A DNA stretch of 47,924 nucleotides from Geobacteraceae bacterium (lineage in GTDB: Bacteria > Desulfobacterota > Desulfuromonadia > Geobacterales > Pseudopelobacteraceae), in NCBI GenBank assembly GCA_025355325.1, contig JANXZX010000146.1:1-47924 (forward strand), written 5' to 3'. Position 1 is the stretch's first letter, and every line of letters begins with the position of its first letter. Positions 18,601 to 25,381 of this stretch are shown here, in pieces. The notes under the pieces were generated by a model that saw only the letters and a list, made by a program, of their open reading frames with translations, did not search any database and was not told the origin of the DNA. The translations under genes were made by a program, and so were the position numbers.

Positions 18601-18831
18601 CAGCTCCAGGTCAAGCCCGGCTTTAATGCGTGTATCGCTCTCAATGCACTTCTTTTCCGTGTCGGGATTCATCCGGTGGAATTTTGTGCAGATATTCTGC
18701 CATGCGGTGGCGGTCAGAATATTCCCTTCTCTGTCAAGAATGGCAGAGGGCATGCTGTGGATTTCGTCCATTGCATCCAGCAGCTCTCGTAACCTGGGGA
18801 CATCCAGCAGATCTTTAAGCGTGTAGTTCAT
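15625..18831 (-). CDS. Hybrid histidine kinase: PocR - four PAS - HisKA - HATPase - receiver
   Basis: This is a cytoplasmic sensor kinase of 1068 residues with no membrane segment. A PocR ligand-binding domain (about 5-175, with IYRCPMGLVDAAKPI) comes first. Four PAS domains follow at about 186-300, 306-425, 430-550 and 556-680, each ending in DIT(D/E)-RKRAE-type text. The HisKA phospho-acceptor is His707 in GGIAHDFNN, a non-membrane subclass motif. The HATPase has its N-box at MNLIINASEA, VSDNGCGM and GRGLGMSAV. A C-terminal receiver carries Asp1000 in VTDIGMPVMDG. No separate output gene is adjacent on the same strand except the diguanylate cyclase 257 bases downstream. PocR domains bind small hydrocarbon derivatives; the ligand here is unknown. 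Confidence 0.94.
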   Translation of the reverse strand: MNYTLKDLLDVPRLRELLDAMDEIHSMPSAILDREGNILTATAWQNICTKFHRMNPDTEKKCIESDTRIKAGLDLELPYVIYRCPMGLVDAAKPIIIEGKHLGNVFVGQLFMEPPDEEYFKKQAHQYGFDEDEYLAAMQSVPFFPEEKFLKNLTFIHSLTQMLAEQGLQHKRQCEAEKALLKKEELYRELFASAGEGIIILSPDGRLIKVNESFAGLHGYSPSEMQKMGLKDVDTPETSRLAPERMRRILAGETLFFEVEHYHKDGHVFPLEVTANLITAGGESYFQCFHRDITDRKRAERALRESESRFRSIFDHSPIAIGIGDIRNGELVEVNDAWLRLLGYKRDEVIGRTVEELSIFVRTEERGEIIRVIQDQGRVVNHPVRFRQKSGSLIDIHYSAEIVTFDMRPCLLVMMTDTTDHKHAEVLLKESEEKFSKAFSASPEAISINSMEDGTYIDVNDVFLYITGCRRDEVIGHTSSELGFWIDPDERYRFLEKLSETGSIKNYETRYRMKNLEEKDFLVSSEAIEIAGKQCSLNFIMDITERKRAEDALKESEFFFKESQRSANIGSYKADFTTNYWKPSEVLRTIFGIDENYDCSVQGWIEIVHPDDRNMMEHHLKEEVMSRRKPFSKEYRIVRKNDGETRWVNGLGEATFDSQGAMLSLYGTIQDITENRLIEEERSNLQQQLLQAQKLDSLGVLAGGIAHDFNNLLAVIIGRCSLARLRPATAVDNIAPIETAAERAAELCQQMLAYAGKANIAKSRIRLDELVDEMVRMSKSTIGKNVKITSDLASDIPPLIADASQIRQVAMNLIINASEAIGESQGEVRVSLAKRSVEAGHQEKDHLGAIIPSGRYACLEVSDNGCGMDDETKQRIFEPFYTTKFTGRGLGMSAVLGIIRTHKGALQLFSHPGQGSTFRVYLPVEMSAPAESQSTTQSASPESWQGTGTVLLVEDEEQVICIAESMLAALGFKVIKASNGEEALDLFKQNAEVITLIVTDIGMPVMDGYSLVRELKKIPSAPPIIISSGFGGKDITSRIAPEDFAGMVSKPYNFNQLQVVVKNVVGVR

Positions 18832-19073
18832 GGTATCGCCTCAAAAAAAGGTGTACGGGTGGGTGAAGAAACAGAGCCGGTTTCGTAATAAAATCGGCTC
18901 TGATGGCTGAGTTTTATATTCTACCAAAAAATACAACAGTAATGCGAGGTTTTGTGCAGGATGTTTAGATTATGAAGGGTGATGGGGTTGTTGCGGATGT
19001 GCAGGAAATGGTTTGGTTGCAGTAGTGCAGGGGGGCGTTTGTTTTGCTTTATATGTCTTTTGTCTAAACGAGC

Positions 19074-19110
19074 CTGCCGCAGAGGAAATCCCCTGCGGCA
19101 GTTTTATTTT
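19074..19110. terminator. Inverted repeat after the adhesin gene, possible terminator
   Basis: CTGCCGCAG (19074-19082) and CTGCGGCAG (19093-19101) form a 9-pair stem with a 10-base loop. A T-run follows on the plus strand (19102-19110). On the minus strand, the direction of the adhesin, the downstream text is only moderately T-rich, so its efficiency there is uncertain. The rest of 18832-19126 shows no gene. Confidence 0.5.
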
Positions 19111-19126
19111 ATTATACTGGTATAAA

Positions 19127-22100
19127 TCAAAGATGTGATGTTGGGTCAGTTGGATGAAGTAGATTGTTGATATCAACCGCTGACGCATTCTCAATTGTTA
19201 CTGTTCCGACAGGCGCAGAACTATTTGAGACAGTAAGAATTACATTGGCCCCGCTTTGATGAACAAAAATGTCATCATGAGCAGGTTCAATTATCAGCTT
19301 ATCTCCTTGTGCCAGACTAAAGTCCTTTATGGTATCGTTTCCTGCTCCAGTATGGAATATGTCGGCACCCGCGCCACCGGTCAAAGTGTCATTGCCGGCG
19401 CCGCCATTAATGATATTGGCATCATGTCCACCGCCTAAAGCCTCATTGCCTGCACCACCTGTGAGTGTTGCAGAGTTCTGTGCAAGCATGGAGACAGAAC
19501 CGTCTACGTGGTTACCATCACCATCATATGCCGCGAAACCGAAGCTCAATGTCTTGGTTACCGTAGTATCAAGGGTATAAGTGGCAACAGTGGTCAAACG
19601 GCAATCAGTACCAGCTCCAGCGGTAAAATCAACATAGTCTATAAATACTCCGTCACTGGGTGATGTGATTGAAATATGATCCGTTCCTGATGCCGTTCCC
19701 GTTGAAGTTGTTGTAAGTTTGTTTCCGGCAGCATCAGCAAAATGAGCAGTCCAGTTTATAGTCTCGGAGCTGCTTAGCCCATTAACACCGATATCGGCTT
19801 TATAGGCGAAGTTCTTAGCACCGCTTGCACCTTCGTTATCAAAATTAAATCGCATATGCTCGTTTGAGTCAAAATGGTTGTTGTCAATCCCCATACCTTG
19901 TTGACTTGGATTGACACCATGCCCACTATCAGCAGAAATCTGGACTGACCACGCTTTCGCCGTGGCAACAGATCCAAATGTGCCGTCAGTATAGATATAG
20001 TATGAAGACTGAGGCCCGCCAGAACCGATGGAGGATTGGAGATTAGATGTCAACACCGTCAAATCAAGTAATTGATGCTGAGCCATTGTGTACGTGCCGT
20101 CAGGATGCCCTGTTACCGTAAGTACCTCAGCAGAACCGGCCATTGCGTGAAGGATTGAAGAGTCGGTTGCATCCTTATGATATACCACGTCAACACCATA
20201 TGAAGTTACCCCCACCTTGACTCCGTCATTAGTAGAAAGATCTACATGTCCTCCAGCATAATCAGCACCTATAGATGCAAGTGAACCATTGAGCACTGTA
20301 TCAGCACTGTTTTGGAAAATTCCATTTGTGATGTTCAGGATTGGAGTATCGTCTACAATGCTGATGGCAACGGTATTCGTTGCAACATTGCCATTGCTGT
20401 CTGTGACCTGGAATGTGAATGTGTCAGAAACCGAATCTGTAGTGGTTGGATGAGTCATGGTGTACTTGTAGTTACCATCTGCATTCACCACGAGGGTACC
20501 ATATTGGCCGTTGGTGTCTCCTACTAACGCATATAAGTAAATACCCGTACCACCAGAAGCATCTAAATGGCCTTCGGCAACATAACCTGGCCCAGGATGA
20601 TTGCCTATTCCTGGTAGCGCCCCTTCATCTGCACTGGTATCAGAAGTTGCATCCACCCAGGTTTTTACTCCACTGTCGGCCAGATTGATCGTCAACGTCG
20701 TGGTGGAAACGTCGCCGTCGCCGTCCTGGATGGTGTAAACGAAGGTGTCGGTCGTATCGGCAGTGATGTCGTTAGCCGTCGAATGGTATGAGTAACTGCC
20801 ATCGGCATGGAGGGTTAATGTGCCATGAGCACCGTTAACCGCGGCATCAAGATTGCCGCTCACCGGCGTTGAAGTGTCGCTGCTATGTGCCACGCCAACC
20901 AATGTGGCTCCGTCAGCACCAAATACATCGTTGCCCAATACACCATTTGCGACAGCAGTAACAGTACCACCTTCGCTCACGATTGCCGTATCAACATGGG
21001 CTGTCGGAATATCGTCAACGATACTGATGGTAATTGTGTTCTGTGCCGTGTTGCCGTTGGCATCGGTCGCGATGTAGCTGAACGTGTCGGTGTTGGCGTC
21101 ACCTCCTGTTACATCATGCAGGGTGTAGCTGTAATGACCGTCTTGGTCGACAGTCATGACACCATGGTGTGTCGCCGTCGCCGTGTCGTCCACCAATGTA
21201 TAAGCGTACGAGCCAATGCCGCCAGTGGCTGTTAAGTGGCCTTCGGCAGTTGCTGTCCCGACCACCGGGCCCTCCTGGACGCTGTCTCGCAACGCGGACT
21301 CGTCAACACTGGTGACAGACTGCTCTGCATCCAATGAAGTATGTACCGTGATGTCGGCCAGATTGATCGTCAACGTCGTGGTGGAAACGTCGCCGTCGCC
21401 GTCCTGGATGGTGTAAACGAAGGTGTCGGTCGTATCGGCTTTTATGTCGTTGGCCGTCGAATGGTATGCATAGCTGCCGTCGGCATTGAGGGTCAGGGTG
21501 CCGTGGACACCAGCAATTTCAACGCCCAATTGACCGTTTACTGCGTGTGTAGTGTCACTGCCAGCGACTACGCCAACCAATGTGGCTCCGTCAGCGCCTA
21601 AAACGTCATTGCCCAGTACACCGGTGGCCTCTACTGTTACGGTAGCGCCTTCGCCAACGTTTGCTGCGTCGGCATGGGCGGTTGGTACCGCATCTGTGAT
21701 ATTGATCGTCAGCGTGCTGCTGCTGGTCGAACCGTCTCCGTCAACAACGGTGTAGGTAAAGGTTTCAGGCACCGGCTGACCTTCAGCATTGGTTACACTT
21801 GCAGGTGTTGTATAGGTGTAACTGCCGTCTGCTGCAAGAACGATGGTACCGCCATGATCGCCAACAAAAGTGCCGGCAACGGCTGACATGCCATCAGCGC
21901 TCGCTGTGTCATTGGCAAGAACTCCGTGGGCTGCGTCAACTGTATGGAGGCCACTACCCTCTACGAAAGAGTTGCCAGCATCAGGATGTGTAACAGGGGC
22001 GGTATCGGTGACGTTGATCGTCAGCGTGCTGCTGCTGGTCGAACCGTCTCCGTCAACAACGGTGTAGGTAAAGGTTTCAGGCACCGGCTGACCTTCAGCA

Positions 22101-23143
22101 TTGGTTACACTTGCAGGTGGTGTATAGGTGTAACTGCCGTCTGCTGCGAGAACGATGGTACCACCATGATCGCCAACAAAAGTGCCGGCAACGGCAGACA
22201 TGCCGTCAGCGCTCGCTGTGTCATTGGCAAGAACTCCATGAGCAGCGTCAACAGCATGCGGACCGCTTCCCTCTATGAAAGATAGGCCGCTATCAGGATG
22301 CGCAACAGGAACGGTATCAGTAATATTAATCGTCAAAGTGCTATCAACAACAAAGCCATTAGTGTCCGTAACTGTGTAGGTAAAGACCTCCGGAACCGGT
22401 TGGCCGCCCGGGTTATCCACATGGGCCGGAGCCGTGTAGCTGTAGCTGCCGTCAGCCGCCATTACCAGTGTGCCACCCAGACTGCCGGTATGCGTTCCTG
22501 CAACTACGGTCATGCCGTCAGATCCATGGATATCATTGGCAAGAACTCCATGAGCCGCATCAACGGCCATGGTGTGGCCTTCACCCTCAGTAGCGACGTT
22601 ATTGTCAGGAACAAGTGTCGGAGGCTGATTGGGCGCTGGCTGGCCAAGGGCGCCGTCAGCAGTGCCTGTTGTTCCAAAAGTAACACCCGTGGTGTCTGCG
22701 CCGCTTGTCGGAGTAACTTCCCCGCCCGTCGGACTAACGACAAACAGAGGATGAGCACCACCTGCCCCAGCGCTGCCACCGGCAGCAGTTGCAGCAAGAT
22801 CAATCGGGGAATCGCCGTCTGCCATAAGGGCTTTCTGGATCTGCTCGGCTTCTGCAACGGCATCAGTGGTTGTTTGCGGCGTCACAGCGCCATATATATC
22901 CTCATCAATAGCTACGTTACTCATTCTGCCCAGATCCAACTGGGTGGGAGGTGTGCCGTCAACCATGATGGACACATTGCCGTCACTTTCGGTAACAATG
23001 CGGTCATTAGCGAAAATCGGGCTGTTCGGCACGAGAAGACGAACGGCACCGTCAGGGGATATGGCTTTTACCGTGCCATAAAGGATTACGACCTTACCAA
23101 CGACCTGATTTCCTGCGGCTGCTGCTTGAGTTGAAGTTGCCAT
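19127..23143 (-). CDS. LapA-like type I-secreted adhesin: retention module, VCBS-like repeats, RTX end
   Basis: This predicted giant cell-surface adhesin has 1338 residues. The N-terminus (about 12-90, GKVVILYGTVKAISPDG ... IFANDRIVTESDGNVSI) matches the retention module that plugs the outer-membrane TolC-like pore. It is followed by DLAATAAGGSAG, whose TAAG (119-122) is the type of site cut by the LapG protease. Residues about 170-960 hold tandem VCBS/cadherin-like units (GVLANDT..., DGSYTYTPPA..., TYTVVDGDGS...). A unique domain and a short RTX block follow (GGAGNDTLTGGAGADIF, about 1235-1275), then the uncleaved type I secretion signal. No Sec signal peptide is present, as expected. The ATG has GGAGA upstream. 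The secretion ABC transporter, LapD and LapG are not in the window. Confidence 0.9.
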   Translation of the reverse strand: MATSTQAAAAGNQVVGKVVILYGTVKAISPDGAVRLLVPNSPIFANDRIVTESDGNVSIMVDGTPPTQLDLGRMSNVAIDEDIYGAVTPQTTTDAVAEAEQIQKALMADGDSPIDLAATAAGGSAGAGGAHPLFVVSPTGGEVTPTSGADTTGVTFGTTGTADGALGQPAPNQPPTLVPDNNVATEGEGHTMAVDAAHGVLANDIHGSDGMTVVAGTHTGSLGGTLVMAADGSYSYTAPAHVDNPGGQPVPEVFTYTVTDTNGFVVDSTLTINITDTVPVAHPDSGLSFIEGSGPHAVDAAHGVLANDTASADGMSAVAGTFVGDHGGTIVLAADGSYTYTPPASVTNAEGQPVPETFTYTVVDGDGSTSSSTLTINVTDTAPVTHPDAGNSFVEGSGLHTVDAAHGVLANDTASADGMSAVAGTFVGDHGGTIVLAADGSYTYTTPASVTNAEGQPVPETFTYTVVDGDGSTSSSTLTINITDAVPTAHADAANVGEGATVTVEATGVLGNDVLGADGATLVGVVAGSDTTHAVNGQLGVEIAGVHGTLTLNADGSYAYHSTANDIKADTTDTFVYTIQDGDGDVSTTTLTINLADITVHTSLDAEQSVTSVDESALRDSVQEGPVVGTATAEGHLTATGGIGSYAYTLVDDTATATHHGVMTVDQDGHYSYTLHDVTGGDANTDTFSYIATDANGNTAQNTITISIVDDIPTAHVDTAIVSEGGTVTAVANGVLGNDVFGADGATLVGVAHSSDTSTPVSGNLDAAVNGAHGTLTLHADGSYSYHSTANDITADTTDTFVYTIQDGDGDVSTTTLTINLADSGVKTWVDATSDTSADEGALPGIGNHPGPGYVAEGHLDASGGTGIYLYALVGDTNGQYGTLVVNADGNYKYTMTHPTTTDSVSDTFTFQVTDSNGNVATNTVAISIVDDTPILNITNGIFQNSADTVLNGSLASIGADYAGGHVDLSTNDGVKVGVTSYGVDVVYHKDATDSSILHAMAGSAEVLTVTGHPDGTYTMAQHQLLDLTVLTSNLQSSIGSGGPQSSYYIYTDGTFGSVATAKAWSVQISADSGHGVNPSQQGMGIDNNHFDSNEHMRFNFDNEGASGAKNFAYKADIGVNGLSSSETINWTAHFADAAGNKLTTTSTGTASGTDHISITSPSDGVFIDYVDFTAGAGTDCRLTTVATYTLDTTVTKTLSFGFAAYDGDGNHVDGSVSMLAQNSATLTGGAGNEALGGGHDANIINGGAGNDTLTGGAGADIFHTGAGNDTIKDFSLAQGDKLIIEPAHDDIFVHQSGANVILTVSNSSAPVGTVTIENASAVDINNLLHPTDPTSHL
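20675..20761 (-). repeat. Exact internal DNA repeat of adhesin gene (unit 1)
   Basis: These 87 bases are identical to 21353-21439, at a distance of 678 bases (226 codons). They encode the end of one VCBS-like domain (TDTFVYTIQDGDG... TTLTINLAD). The identity at DNA level, including third codon positions, points to recent duplication or gene conversion. Confidence 0.85.
21702..22310 (-). repeat. Tandem 312-bp repeats in adhesin gene
   Basis: Two consecutive units of 312 bases (104 codons) are nearly identical over most of their length. They encode the domains with TASADGMSAVAGTFVGDHGG and VTNAEGQPVPETFTYTV. Flanking units at about 22320-22600 are more divergent. Such in-frame tandem repeats are prone to copy-number change. 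Confidence 0.88.
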
Positions 23144-23222
23144 GACTGTTCTCCTTTTTGTTCTTTATATACTTCACTGACTACGGAACGTTCTTTTGTA
23201 AAAATAGAGTTTCTTTACTGTT

Positions 23223-23268
23223 ATATTATTGCTCTATTACTAAGTTGTCTATTGTACCTTGGTACAAT
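23223..23268 (-). promoter_or_regulatory. Adhesin promoter with adjoining palindromic operator
   Basis: On the minus strand a -35 TAGACA (23246-23251), a 17-base spacer and a -10 TAATAT (23223-23228) lie about 80-110 bases before the adhesin ATG. Immediately upstream, touching the -35, is the palindrome ATTGTACC-2-GGTACAAT (23251-23268), with eight-base perfect arms. Its position fits a regulator site; the regulator is not identified. Confidence 0.5.
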
Positions 23269-23739
23269 ACTGATTTTTTTATTGAGTAGTATCTGTGTAA
23301 CTAAATATTGACTTATGCTAAGGAGGAGTTACTGTAGTAATAGTAGGCCAGTTTGTAATATTTAATAATATAAAACTATCTGTAAATGTGCTGTATCACC
23401 TATTAGCAAGTAAACTAACGCAATTAAATTGTAATATTTTCATATAAATTTATTATATTGCTCTGTGGCTTACCTGTGGTTCTATATTCAAAGCGATCAC
23501 GTGTGATGCCAACTCCATCGGAAGATGCAGCTTCTCTTTAGTTTTAGCCGCACATGGCGCAATAGGGCAAATCCGCAATTATTGCATACCCACTACCGAA
23601 AAAATGTTGCAAAAAATGCAGGTCAGAAGTATGGTCATGAAATATAAACCGTATTTTCAGTACGTTACAAACCTTAGCCAATCGGCATGCTTATTGATAG
23701 GAATCGCTATATATTTATATCTTTGAAAGGAATCGCTCT
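23269..23739. other. A/T-rich gene-free region between divergent genes
   Basis: About 470 bases without a convincing gene separate the adhesin promoter from the DsbC-like gene. An AAGGAGGAG at 23321-23329 looks like a ribosome site but has no start codon after it. Just before the DsbC-like gene the text GGAATCGCT occurs twice (about 23700 and 23729), the second directly in front of its ATG. No riboswitch or transfer RNA was recognised. Confidence 0.5.
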
Positions 23740-24525
23740 ATGCTAAAAGAATTGCTTGCCAGCCTCGTCGTCTCTCTCATTATTGCTTCACCCTCGTTTG
23801 CCATGGCGAAGGAAGGGTGCGGCGGTGTTTGCTCGACCTGCCACACGCTCACGGAAAAGGATGCGACCGAACTCATCAAGAAAACCGGCGCTACGGTTAC
23901 TTCGGTAAAGCAGTCACCTGCCAGCGGGCTTTTTGAATTGTTTGTGGAAAAGGATGGACAGAAGGGCCTTCTTTTAATGGATTACGGCAAGAAGCACTTG
24001 ATTCAGGGGATGGTTGTAAGTCTGGAGACAATGCAGCCGGTTTCCGCTCACGAACTGCCCAAAGCACCGCCGAAACAGCAGTCCTCGGTTGATGTCAGCA
24101 CCATTCCCACGGCCAATGCGGTTATTATGGGCAACCCCAAAGGTTCCAAAAAACTGTATGTCTTCACCGATCCGGATTGTCCGTATTGCCGAAAAGGTCA
24201 TACAGAACTGCAGAAACTCGCCAAAATAGCCCCGGATGTCGCCATCCACATTATGTTCTTCCCGCTGCCGATGCACCCTGGTGCATATGATAAAGCCCGC
24301 ATTGTGATTGAGACGAAGAATCTTGAGATACTTGACAAGGCGTTTGAGGGCAAGGATGTTCCCAAGCCGGAAAAAGAAAGCAGCAAGAAAGCGGTTGATG
24401 AGATTATCAAATTCGGTACTGCCCACGGGATTAACGGGACGCCAACCATGGTGATGCCGGATGGGAAGATTGAAGTTGGTATGCGTGATGCGGAGACGTT
24501 GAAGCAGATGTTGGATGGGAAGTAA
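23740..24525 (+). CDS. DsbC-like periplasmic thiol:disulfide interchange protein
   Basis: A predicted disulfide isomerase/reductase acts in the periplasm. The 261-residue precursor has a signal peptide ending near PSFAMAKE. Directly after it comes GCGGVCSTCHTLTEKDA, with a CXXCH motif that could bind haem c or act as an extra redox site. The middle resembles the DsbC dimerisation/linker domain (LFELFVEKDGQKGLLLMDYGKKHLI). The thioredoxin fold has the active site DPDCPYCRKGH and the cis-proline loop GINGTPTMVMPDG. Related proteins are frequent in Geobacter, where many cytochromes need disulfide handling before haem attachment. Its final 103 bases are repeated at 25142-25244. Confidence 0.9.
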   Translation: MLKELLASLVVSLIIASPSFAMAKEGCGGVCSTCHTLTEKDATELIKKTGATVTSVKQSPASGLFELFVEKDGQKGLLLMDYGKKHLIQGMVVSLETMQPVSAHELPKAPPKQQSSVDVSTIPTANAVIMGNPKGSKKLYVFTDPDCPYCRKGHTELQKLAKIAPDVAIHIMFFPLPMHPGAYDKARIVIETKNLEILDKAFEGKDVPKPEKESSKKAVDEIIKFGTAHGINGTPTMVMPDGKIEVGMRDAETLKQMLDGK

Positions 24526-24540
24526 TATTTAGGGATTTAT

Positions 24541-24864
24541 ATGGCTGCAATTAGCACAAATGAATCATTGACTGAGGGAGTCCGCAGGATTGCTGCGGCA
24601 CTTAATCCGGAGAAAATTTATCTCTTTGGATCGCATGTTTGGGGAGTCCCTACACCGGATAGCGATATTGATCTTTTTGTTATTATCAAGGAATCGGATC
24701 AACCGGCGTACCGCCGTTCTCGCGAAGCATATCGTTCTTTGCGAGGTATCAGGGAGCCGTTTGAAGTGATTGTGAGAACCATCTCTGAGGTGGAAAAAAG
24801 CAAAACAGTTACGTCGTCTCTTATAAAAAAAGTCCTTGAACAGGGGAAATTATTGTATGGATGA
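24541..24864 (+). CDS. MNT-type nucleotidyltransferase (MntA-like antitoxin of a HEPN/MNT pair)
   Basis: This 107-residue minimal nucleotidyltransferase has the core motif IYLFGSHVWGVPTPDSDIDLFV, with G-S and the D-x-D metal ligands intact. MntA-type proteins neutralise HEPN RNase toxins by adding nucleotides to them. The stop codon overlaps the start of a HEPN-like reading frame by 8 bases, the normal arrangement of such modules. That partner is truncated here after 19 codons, so this gene may be an orphan. It starts 15 bases after the dsbC stop. Confidence 0.85.
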   Translation: MAAISTNESLTEGVRRIAAALNPEKIYLFGSHVWGVPTPDSDIDLFVIIKESDQPAYRRSREAYRSLRGIREPFEVIVRTISEVEKSKTVTSSLIKKVLEQGKLLYG

Positions 24865-24916
24865 TGCAACTAATCATGAGGTGCGGCAGTGGCTTCACAA
24901 AGCGGATATTGCCTGA
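24857..24916 (+). pseudogene. HEPN toxin stub (N-terminal 19 codons only)
   Basis: The reading frame MDDATNHEVRQWLHKADIA ends at a TGA. The start and the EVRQWLxKA text are what HEPN-domain proteins paired with MNT nucleotidyltransferases begin with. The RNase motif (R-x4-6-H) and the rest are missing. The family call rests on a short stretch plus context, so it is moderate. Confidence 0.6.
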
Positions 24917-24933
24917 TAAGTAGGGTTACGCAA

Positions 24934-25137
24934 ATGCCAACAATAACAATTAGCGAATATCCTCAACTGTCAACGCTTTGCTGGAGCCGAACTTCGCAAA
25001 CGCTTGAGGAATCGGAGGCTTTGCAGCTTTATGAATCTGGCTGGCGGTTTATAGATAAAGATCGACTTACTTCATCTGAACAGAACCTGATTACCAGACT
25101 TGCAGAACGGTACGGTAACGGAGTTCTTAATGTTTAA
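24934..25137 (+). CDS. Small protein, probable antitoxin-side partner of an AbiEii-like nucleotidyltransferase
   Basis: This is a 67-residue protein starting MPTITISEYPQLSTLCW and ending AERYGNGVLNV. It has no recognised domain. I associate it, from memory of gene neighbourhoods, with small proteins encoded just ahead of AbiEii/AbiGii-type nucleotidyltransferases. Here too a frame beginning MFKRP overlaps its stop (ATGTTTAA), consistent with that order. The start at 24934 is preferred over one at 24889 because the latter would lie inside the HEPN stub. Function unproven. Confidence 0.6.
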   Translation: MPTITISEYPQLSTLCWSRTSQTLEESEALQLYESGWRFIDKDRLTSSEQNLITRLAERYGNGVLNV

Positions 25138-25147
25138 ACGGCCACGA
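25130..25147 (+). pseudogene. AbiEii-like nucleotidyltransferase stub (first codons only)
   Basis: Only MFKRP-R is left before the sequence becomes the copied end of the dsbC gene in another frame. The overlap with the preceding small gene and the MFKRP start suggest the 5' end of a nucleotidyltransferase toxin gene. The evidence is short and contextual. Confidence 0.4.
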
Positions 25148-25244
25148 GATAAACGGTACGCCTACTATGGTTATGCCGGATGGGAAGATTGAGGTTGGTA
25201 TGCGCGATGCGGAGACGTTGAAGCGGATGTTGGACGGGAAGTAA
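25142..25244 (+). pseudogene. Displaced 3' end of a dsbC-like gene (duplicate of 24423-24525)
   Basis: The frame reads HEINGTPTMVMPDGKIEV and on to MLDGK and a stop, matching the last 34 codons of the intact DsbC-like gene. Over about 105 aligned bases I count 11 differences, 8 of them synonymous, so the copy once evolved under coding constraint. There is no start codon or upstream dsbC sequence. It forms the right border of the toxin-antitoxin remnant. Confidence 0.88.
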
Positions 25245-25381
25245 AATGTTTCGATTCATAGACACAATTAAGCATTTGTTTGATTAATAAGAATCTTCTT
25301 CTAGTTGGTTAAGATATTGACAAGAGTTTTAATGTGAAGATTTATAAGAAAATATTATTAACCGGTGGGCGGGAGGTGCAT

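Noticed and set aside
22298-23134. A 278-codon plus-strand reading frame opposite the adhesin N-terminus
   Set aside because: It is fully antisense to the clear retention module and repeats, and its translation has no domain; it is a by-product of codon bias.
23321-23345. An AAGGAGGAG sequence suggesting a small gene in the 23.3 kb gap
   Set aside because: No start codon follows at a suitable distance and stop codons are frequent.
25317-25348. A promoter TTGACA/TATAAG for pilY1
   Set aside because: The spacing is about 20 bases and the next candidate -10 matches poorly, so I did not annotate it, although it would agree with the ATG at 25382.
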